Shown here in pieces: positions 1 through 4,340 of a DNA stretch of 6,549 nt. Made by a program: the position numbers and the translations under genes. Positions within the stretch are counted from its first letter, which is position 1. Each line of letters opens with the position of its first letter. This DNA comes from Anaerolineales bacterium (GTDB lineage Bacteria; Chloroflexota; Anaerolineae; Anaerolineales; UBA6663), in contig JAEURM010000110.1 of NCBI GenBank assembly GCA_016789245.1, positions 1 through 6,549 of the forward strand, given 5' to 3'. The notes beneath the pieces are model-generated. The model was not told the DNA's origin, did not search any database, and saw only the letters and a list, made by a program, of their open reading frames with translations.

Positions 1-279
1 GGCAAAGGCGGGCCGCGTGGCAGGTAATTCCCACGCACACGTGCGCGCTAGAAAATTGAGCGCGTCTGGTGTTGAAAGCCACACGCCCATAAAGCTAGTT
101 TCCGGCTGGATAATGGCATGTTCATCGGCTGGTAGTGTGACTAATGCAGATGTATTGAGCAGAAGCACTTCATCTGGCGCGATGCGGAGCGGCAAGGAGT
201 TAACGGGCCACGCGGCGGCATCTAGCGCGGCGGGTGTGGCTACAATGCGGGTGGCGGTAAAAGTTTCAAGCGCGGGCAC
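1..279 (-). CDS. Sarcosine oxidase gamma (SoxG)-like protein, 3' end cut by window edge
   Basis: The frame is open from about 297 to the left edge with no stop; 93 residues are visible from the chosen start. The segment LRIAPDEVLLL (about residues 26-36) resembles the G-P-D-E-W-L-L strand of SoxG and GcvT-fold proteins. The later stretch with PDALNFLARTCAWELP resembles the SoxG pattern G-P-D-A-x-x-x-L-x-x-x-C-x-x-D-L. Family knowledge: SoxG is the small GcvT-related subunit that packs against the alpha subunit in heterotetrameric sarcosine oxidase. The gene overlaps the stop of the alpha-like gene, which supports co-translation and a shared complex. The GTG at 279 is preferred because AGGAAGG sits five bases upstream; the ATG at 297 has no such site but would add six residues. 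That the gene is real is near certain; the SoxG assignment is moderate because similarity is weak and the C-terminus is missing. A stand-alone GcvT-fold accessory protein is the alternative. Confidence 0.62.
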   Translation of the reverse strand, partial: MPALETFTATRIVATPAALDAAAWPVNSLPLRIAPDEVLLLNTSALVTLPADEHAIIQPETSFMGVWLSTPDALNFLARTCAWELPATRPAFA

Positions 280-2461
280 GGTGGCCTTCCTTATCATAAA
301 ACGGCGCGTTGACGCGGTGCGCCGGACGGCCCGCCACGGTGACGGTTTCCGGCAGAGCCTCATTAAACAATTTCAACCACGCCAACATCACCGCCTTTTT
401 CAGCGCGGGCGATTGAAAACTAGACGTGACGTAACCGGCATATTCGCCGTTATGCCACAGCACTTCGCCCTCCAGCGGCGCGGGGCCAGCTATTTCTAGC
501 GCCACCAGTTGTTTATCTAACGGAATTTTGTTGGTGCGGAGGATGGCCTGCTGGCCTACAAAATATTCCTTGGCCATTTTGATAGCCCACTCCATGTTCA
601 CGCGGCGCGGCGTGGAATCAAAATCCGTATCTTGCCCCACAATGATGTGGCCCTTCTCCAGCCGCAATTTCAACAGCGCTTCAATGCCGTGTGGCCTAAT
701 GCCCAAATCTTTACCCAAGGCCAGCAAAGCGCGCCATAATTTCGCGGAGTGCTCAGATGGGTGATGTAGTTCATAAGCAACTTCGCCGGTAAAGCTTAGG
801 CGATACACGCGGCACGGCACCTCCGCTATTTCTGTTTGAACGTGTTGCATGTATTGAAGCGGCTGGGCCAAACCGGCGCGCCGCAATAATTCAGGCGTGA
901 GCGGGCCAGTAACGTTGATGGCCCCGAGGGACATGGTTTGATTGAGCACGCGCACATCCAAGCCCCAACTCTCGGCCCAATCGCGAACCCACATCTCCGC
1001 CATGCTTGCGCCGCCGCTGGTGAAGGTGAGGGCAAAGCGTGTTTCACTATCACGGCTAATTAGGCCGTCATCCAAAACATAGCCGCGCTCATTGAGCAGA
1101 AGCACGTAACGTGAGCGGCCCGGCTTGATGGTGGAAACTTGCGTGGGGTACAGCCGTTCTAACAACTCCAGCGCATCAGGGCCAGAAACAAGCATTTTGC
1201 CCAGCGTACTCACATCGCCAATGGAAACGGCCTCGCGCACGGCCCAATACTCTTCTAAAAAGTTGCCATACGTCCACGGCCGCCACCAGCCGCCAACTCT
1301 ATCCATACGCGCGCCCAGCTTGCGGTGTTCTTCATCCAAGGCGGTGCGCGGCGTGGCGCGGTGGTGCGCTCCGGCGGCGGCTTCACCCAACGTGAGTTGC
1401 CGCGTAACGGGCCGCGCCGTGAACGGCGCTTGCACGGTTCCGCCGCGTTGCGCTAAGAAACTGCGCAAGTAAGGCAAGCAGGTTGCGCCTTGGCACGTTC
1501 CGGTTCCGGCCAGCGTGGCGCGTTTCATCAATTCCATTTCACGGAAGCCGCGCTCCCACGCCGCCTCTAAATCCACCACGCTCACGTGGGAGCAATGGCA
1601 CACGGTTCCGGCGGCGGGGCACGGTGGCAGTGAGGGGGATGGCGCGGCTTCACCTACCGCGCGCACGTTCAAGCCATTGCCAATGCGGAGCAGAGTATCG
1701 CGCGGCGTCAGCCCCAAACCGATGGAAACGGTATCGCACTCGTAGCGGCGTTCAGCCCCAGCGGCTGTTTGAGTGATAACGGCTTGTATTTTTCCGTCAC
1801 CTTCAAAGCGCACCAATGTGCCTTCCGCAATTTCTGCGGGAACATTTTCCAGCGGCGGGCCAATGGCTACCACGCGGCCCAAGTTCACGCCAGCCGCATG
1901 GAGTTGTGTGGCGGCGCGGGCGGTGAGCAAGCCGCGCAGTTCATTGCCCGGCGCTACGGGCGCAAGTTCTGCCGCGCCAGTGGCCACCACCACTTCTTGC
2001 GCGTGAATGTGCCACATGCCCTCCGCCGTGCGGGCCACCACCAGCGGGCCGAGGTAAATGCCAATCACTTCTTGGCCGTGCTTTGAATCTAAGGTGATGA
2101 CGCTTTTACCAGCCGCGCGGGCTTCATCAGCCGCCGCTTGGCCCGCCGAGCCTTGGCCAATCACCGCCGCCTCACAGTGAAAGTTTTGGGCGGCCACTTC
2201 AACGTTGTGCGCGGGCGCGGTGGGCAAAGGCGGCTCGCCACTGGCCGGATGGCGTTGAACCATTTGGCCGGGCTGTGCGGCCACTTGGCAGGTGCGCGTG
2301 TAACTCACGCCATCCACGGTGGCTAAACAATGTGGGCAATCACCGGCCAAGCACAAACAGCCGCCCACAGTGGGGTATTCCCCCGCACGGAGCATGGCCA
2401 CCAGCACGCTCTCGCCGGTTTGAAATTCAATTGGTTGTTCATCCAAGATGAAACGCGGCAT
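266..2461 (-). CDS. Sarcosine oxidase alpha-like Fe-S flavoprotein with C-terminal GcvT (aminomethyltransferase) domain
   Basis: A 731-residue fusion, probably cytoplasmic. Residues 1-90 are a Fer2_4-type [2Fe-2S] ferredoxin domain with C37, C42, C45 and C58. Residues about 96-275 are a dinucleotide-binding (FAD/NAD) domain with GQGSAG at 102-107, acidic D125 after the second strand and ATGA at 160-163. Residues 288-328 are a BFD-like SoxA_A3 region with C288-x-C290 and C323-x4-C328. Residues about 370-731 are GcvT plus its C-terminal barrel: STLGK (418-422), DDG (464-466), SFTGE (556-560), LRLEKG (599-604), GQDTD (609-613), and FYDKEGHR near the end. Likely role: oxidation of an N-methyl or secondary amine with one-carbon transfer to tetrahydrofolate. 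Classical alpha subunits are near 965 residues; the loss here is in the dinucleotide domain. The ATG at 2461 is preferred over TTG at 2467 because it opens directly into the ferredoxin fold; only a weak GAAAG lies upstream. Substrate is unknown; an electron-transferring dehydrogenase is as likely as an oxidase. Confidence 0.88.
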   Translation of the reverse strand: MPRFILDEQPIEFQTGESVLVAMLRAGEYPTVGGCLCLAGDCPHCLATVDGVSYTRTCQVAAQPGQMVQRHPASGEPPLPTAPAHNVEVAAQNFHCEAAVIGQGSAGQAAADEARAAGKSVITLDSKHGQEVIGIYLGPLVVARTAEGMWHIHAQEVVVATGAAELAPVAPGNELRGLLTARAATQLHAAGVNLGRVVAIGPPLENVPAEIAEGTLVRFEGDGKIQAVITQTAAGAERRYECDTVSIGLGLTPRDTLLRIGNGLNVRAVGEAAPSPSLPPCPAAGTVCHCSHVSVVDLEAAWERGFREMELMKRATLAGTGTCQGATCLPYLRSFLAQRGGTVQAPFTARPVTRQLTLGEAAAGAHHRATPRTALDEEHRKLGARMDRVGGWWRPWTYGNFLEEYWAVREAVSIGDVSTLGKMLVSGPDALELLERLYPTQVSTIKPGRSRYVLLLNERGYVLDDGLISRDSETRFALTFTSGGASMAEMWVRDWAESWGLDVRVLNQTMSLGAINVTGPLTPELLRRAGLAQPLQYMQHVQTEIAEVPCRVYRLSFTGEVAYELHHPSEHSAKLWRALLALGKDLGIRPHGIEALLKLRLEKGHIIVGQDTDFDSTPRRVNMEWAIKMAKEYFVGQQAILRTNKIPLDKQLVALEIAGPAPLEGEVLWHNGEYAGYVTSSFQSPALKKAVMLAWLKLFNEALPETVTVAGRPAHRVNAPFYDKEGHRARA
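285..291 (-). promoter_or_regulatory. Ribosome binding site deciding the SoxG-like start
   Basis: AGGAAGG, read on the minus strand, lies five bases before a GTG at 279-277, inside the last codons of the upstream alpha-like gene. It follows the ATG at 297, so it can serve only the GTG. This gives a 14-base overlap with the upstream gene, whose TGA is at 268-266, and suggests translational coupling. Confidence 0.6.
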
Positions 2462-2502
2462 GCACAAAATCTTTCAGTTGTGGGGTTTGAGCGGACGGGG
2501 CA

Positions 2503-2531
2503 AGTGTAAATGAAATTTTGTGTTGTAACAA
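2503..2531 (-). promoter_or_regulatory. Candidate sigma-70-type promoter for the alpha-like/SoxG-like pair
   Basis: On the minus strand, TTGTTA (2531-2526, four of six matches to TTGACA) is followed after exactly 17 bases by TACACT (2508-2503, four of six matches to TATAAT). It lies in the AT-rich gap between the lipocalin-like stop and the alpha-like start, and would leave an untranslated leader of about 35 bases. The -35 box overlaps a small palindrome, TTGTTACAA, that could be an operator half. This is a consensus match by eye only. Confidence 0.4.
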
Positions 2532-2535
2532 TTAA

Positions 2536-3021
2536 TTATTTGTGCCCCACTGGCGGATTTGGAAACGATGTGGGCACATTTGGCGCGGAAGCTATTTTGC
2601 AAATTACTTTCCCCTCAACCAATTCCCCAAACTTTCGCTCCATCTCATCCAATTGCGCAGGGGTGGGGCTGGCGTGGCGGCACACAATATCATGGCCGGC
2701 GGGTGTAAACAGCGTTTTCTCAAAACTGAGAATTAGCCAATCTTGCGCGGCGCTCACATGCTCAATTTTCCAGCGGCTGTGCAAGAAGCGCAACCAGCCC
2801 TTGCCACGCCACACAAAACGCAAACTCGCGCCGTCGGCGTAATCAAAACCTTCAATGGTTTTCAGCCGTCCGTTTTCCGTGTATTGCACCACATCTAGCA
2901 AAACATTGGGCTTATCAGTTGGATGGTAATTCAGCGAGGGCGCGGTTTTATCACCCTTAAGCCACATGGGGAAGTTGCTGTAAATAATATGCCACTGGCC
3001 GTGCAAAAATGCGTAATCCAC
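2536..3021 (-). CDS. Lipocalin-like protein of unknown ligand
   Basis: A 161-residue protein with no signal peptide, transmembrane segment or lipobox, so probably cytoplasmic. Near the N-terminus it has G8-Q-W10 (LHGQWHIIYSNFPMW), fitting the G-x-W signature that opens the lipocalin first strand. The body alternates hydrophobic and polar residues rich in Trp, Phe and Tyr, including a central FVWRGKGWLRFL and SRWKIEH, as expected for a small beta-barrel. The C-terminus from about residue 118 becomes helical (PTPAQLDEMERKFGELV), like the helix that follows lipocalin barrels. Family knowledge: bacterial lipocalins bind small hydrophobic molecules. The start is a GTG at 3021, 20 bases after the preceding gene, with no visible ribosome binding site. 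The frame stays open upstream to a TAG at 3093-3091 but has no other ATG, GTG or TTG. The gene is convincing; the fold assignment is a motif-level guess and the function unknown. Confidence 0.6.
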   Translation of the reverse strand: MDYAFLHGQWHIIYSNFPMWLKGDKTAPSLNYHPTDKPNVLLDVVQYTENGRLKTIEGFDYADGASLRFVWRGKGWLRFLHSRWKIEHVSAAQDWLILSFEKTLFTPAGHDIVCRHASPTPAQLDEMERKFGELVEGKVICKIASAPNVPTSFPNPPVGHK

Positions 3022-3041
3022 CGGATGGTTGCCAAGAAAAG

Positions 3042-3623
3042 TTACGGGCCGCGCTTGGCCGTAATTACCACCCAGTAATGCCCGTATGGGCTACCCGGCA
3101 CATACACGTAACCAATCCCATAATCAATTTGTTCAGCCCAAAATGAGTTTAGGCCAAGCAGGTGTGTGGCGTGGCCGCTGGAGTTCATCCAACCCGTCCA
3201 CGCCGTCTCGGCGGTTCCGTACCCAGCGGCAATGGATTCAATGTTGTTAGCATTCAGTGCCTGACTGTACCAATTGGGCAAAATGTAACCGGCTTGCTCC
3301 ACCAAGTAGTTTGGCCCCAACCCATCTGGGTTGACGTGGTTAAAGTAGGCCCGCACACCCATATCCTGCGCTCGCTCGCGGGCCACCTTCTCCAAAATGT
3401 GGTCACAGTTCAGCGTGGGGCGCTGTTGCTGGGGGTGCGTCTTCATCCGATTGGCAATATCAGTTTCTTGCGCGTTTGGGGCGCAACCTGTGCGGGTAAT
3501 CAGCGGGAGATAGATGGTAAAGCCGCCGCCTTGGGCGGCCACACGCGGCGTTACGCCGGAGTGGCTTAATAAGCCAACGCAGAGGAGAAGAAGCGCAAGG
3601 CGGGCAATACGCTGAGTGAGCAT
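3042..3623 (-). CDS. Secreted CAP/SCP-domain protein (YkwD-like)
   Basis: A 193-residue exported protein. Residues 1-30 form a signal peptide: R5 and R8, hydrophobic core LALLLLCVGLL, and probable cleavage after VAA (28-30) before Q31. Residues about 35-44 carry FTIYLPLITR, a segment I associate with exported Chloroflexota proteins. The CAP domain follows from about residue 50: a helix ending in AQDMGVRAYFNHVNPDG with H96, then NNIES with E129 in the place of the family's G-E-N-I, then SSGHATHLLG with H151 in the place of G-H-x-x-N-I, and a final strand YGHYWVVITAKRG. C47 and C73 could form a disulfide. Family knowledge: bacterial CAP proteins are extracellular, lack one shared enzymatic activity, and often coordinate metal or bind lipid through the His/Glu cluster. 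The start ATG has no good ribosome binding site; it lies 21 bases after the nucleotidyltransferase-like gene. The family call is firm, the biological role unknown. Confidence 0.87.
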   Translation of the reverse strand: MLTQRIARLALLLLCVGLLSHSGVTPRVAAQGGGFTIYLPLITRTGCAPNAQETDIANRMKTHPQQQRPTLNCDHILEKVARERAQDMGVRAYFNHVNPDGLGPNYLVEQAGYILPNWYSQALNANNIESIAAGYGTAETAWTGWMNSSGHATHLLGLNSFWAEQIDYGIGYVYVPGSPYGHYWVVITAKRGP

Positions 3624-3644
3624 GTGAAGTTGATAACGATGTAG

Positions 3645-4214
3645 CTAACCCGCTTTTCCAAACCGCTCAATCCGTTGGCGGATATCCCGCAGGACTTCAT
3701 CCAGTGAGGCCAAATCAGTTGGCTCTAGATGAGTTTCTAATTCGCGTAAAAGTGGTTGTAAGTTTGGGTTATAGGCTTGGAGTAAGGTCGCAATATCATT
3801 TTCGTATAAGCCAACGCGGGCAAAGTTACCTTGCCGATAGAGTGACGGGAGGGCATAGAGCTTGAGCAAAAGCAAACCTTCTACCGTAGCACATTGGATG
3901 GTGCGCTCAAAAAACTTCTGCTTCGCCGAATAATTTTTCTGTACCTTCTCAAACAGCCGATTGCGCGTGAGCAGCAAATCAATCTGAAGTGCTTCAAATT
4001 GCCCGCGCGCAAAGTCCTGATCTAGATTGGAGACATTCAGTTCGGGTAATTTCTTGAGCGAAGCTACGGCCATGATTAAGTCTACATCTTCAGTGTTGCG
4101 GCCTTCCACATACTGAAGCATGGCAATCCCATTTACCAATACATAGTTGATGTGACGCACATGAAGCGTATTGAATAAACGTTGAGCGCTTTCCAGCCAA
4201 GAGTCAGAAGCCAT
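3645..4214 (-). CDS. Nucleotidyltransferase-fold protein (AbiEii/MNT-like)
   Basis: A 189-residue cytoplasmic protein. After an N-terminal helix, residues 24-46 read as the nucleotidyltransferase core: YVLVNGIAML in place of the usual G-G-x-A, then R39-N-T-E-D43-V-D45-L. A third acidic residue, D79 in ALQIDLLL, completes the expected metal-binding trio. The segment at about 121-150 (EGLLLLKLYAL, later YENDIATLL) matches the helix these proteins carry after the core. Family knowledge: the group includes AbiEii/MenT toxins that modify tRNA or proteins, and uncharacterised housekeeping members. No partner antitoxin is visible: the neighbours are alaS and a CAP protein. The start at ATG 4214 is chosen for the GGGAGG five bases upstream; an in-frame ATG at 4289 would add 25 residues of unconvincing sequence and lacks such a site. 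Fold confidence is good, activity unknown. Confidence 0.75.
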   Translation of the reverse strand: MASDSWLESAQRLFNTLHVRHINYVLVNGIAMLQYVEGRNTEDVDLIMAVASLKKLPELNVSNLDQDFARGQFEALQIDLLLTRNRLFEKVQKNYSAKQKFFERTIQCATVEGLLLLKLYALPSLYRQGNFARVGLYENDIATLLQAYNPNLQPLLRELETHLEPTDLASLDEVLRDIRQRIERFGKAG

Positions 4215-4219
4215 GGCGG

Positions 4220-4225
4220 CCTCCC
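4220..4225 (-). promoter_or_regulatory. Strong ribosome binding site fixing the nucleotidyltransferase start
   Basis: GGGAGG on the minus strand, five bases before the ATG at 4214-4212. It argues against the upstream in-frame ATG at 4289, which has no Shine-Dalgarno-like sequence before it. The bases between 4215 and about 4299 then become an untranslated leader, in which I see no convincing promoter. Confidence 0.6.
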
Positions 4226-4299
4226 GCCAGCGACACGGGTTGAAAGTTACCGCGTTCTGAATAATTTGGCCGATGTGTGGGGGAGTCATACGTTTACAG
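4226..4299. other. Intergenic leader between alaS and the nucleotidyltransferase gene
   Basis: If the ATG at 4214 is the true start, this is untranslated sequence upstream of the nucleotidyltransferase-like gene. The best promoter-like match is TTGAGA inside the loop and right half of the inverted repeat with a poor TAAACG downstream, which I do not regard as convincing. I see no riboswitch or RNA gene here. The in-frame peptide encoded from 4289 shows no recognisable motif. Confidence 0.4.
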
Positions 4300-4335
4300 T
4301 TAGACCTGCGGGTCTCAAAGATCCCGCAGGTCTAA
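4300..4335 (-). terminator. 13-bp perfect inverted repeat after alaS; putative terminator or intergenic palindromic element
   Basis: Arms TTAGACCTGCGGG (4300-4312) and CCCGCAGGTCTAA (4323-4335) are perfectly complementary around a 10-base loop. The element starts five bases after the alaS stop, so it is well placed to end that transcript. No long U run follows on the minus strand (the arm is followed by CTGTAAACG), which makes it a weak classical intrinsic terminator. Each arm with its flank can also pair internally (AGACC with GGTCT), giving nested palindromes as in dispersed REP-like elements. Confidence 0.6.
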
Positions 4336-4340
4336 AACGG

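Noticed and set aside
17..499. A 160-codon plus-strand reading frame at the left edge
   Set aside because: It is antisense to the gamma-like and alpha-like genes, whose minus-strand translations show family motifs. The plus-strand product shows none.
2462..2467. TTG at 2467 as the start of the alpha-like gene
   Set aside because: It adds only Met-Cys before the ATG at 2461, which is the better codon and opens directly into the ferredoxin domain. Not disproved, but less likely.
2468..2535. Possible glycine riboswitch upstream of the amine-oxidising genes
   Set aside because: The gap is about 70 bases, too short for a glycine aptamer, and shows no GC-rich stem pattern or expression platform.
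4215..4289. N-terminal extension of the nucleotidyltransferase-like protein from ATG 4289
   Set aside because: No ribosome site precedes it, the added 25 residues match no family feature, and a strong GGGAGG marks the ATG at 4214.
3645..4289. Toxin-antitoxin pair containing the nucleotidyltransferase-like gene
   Set aside because: No small partner gene or AbiEi-like regulator is present on either side. The adjacent genes encode AlaRS and a secreted CAP protein.
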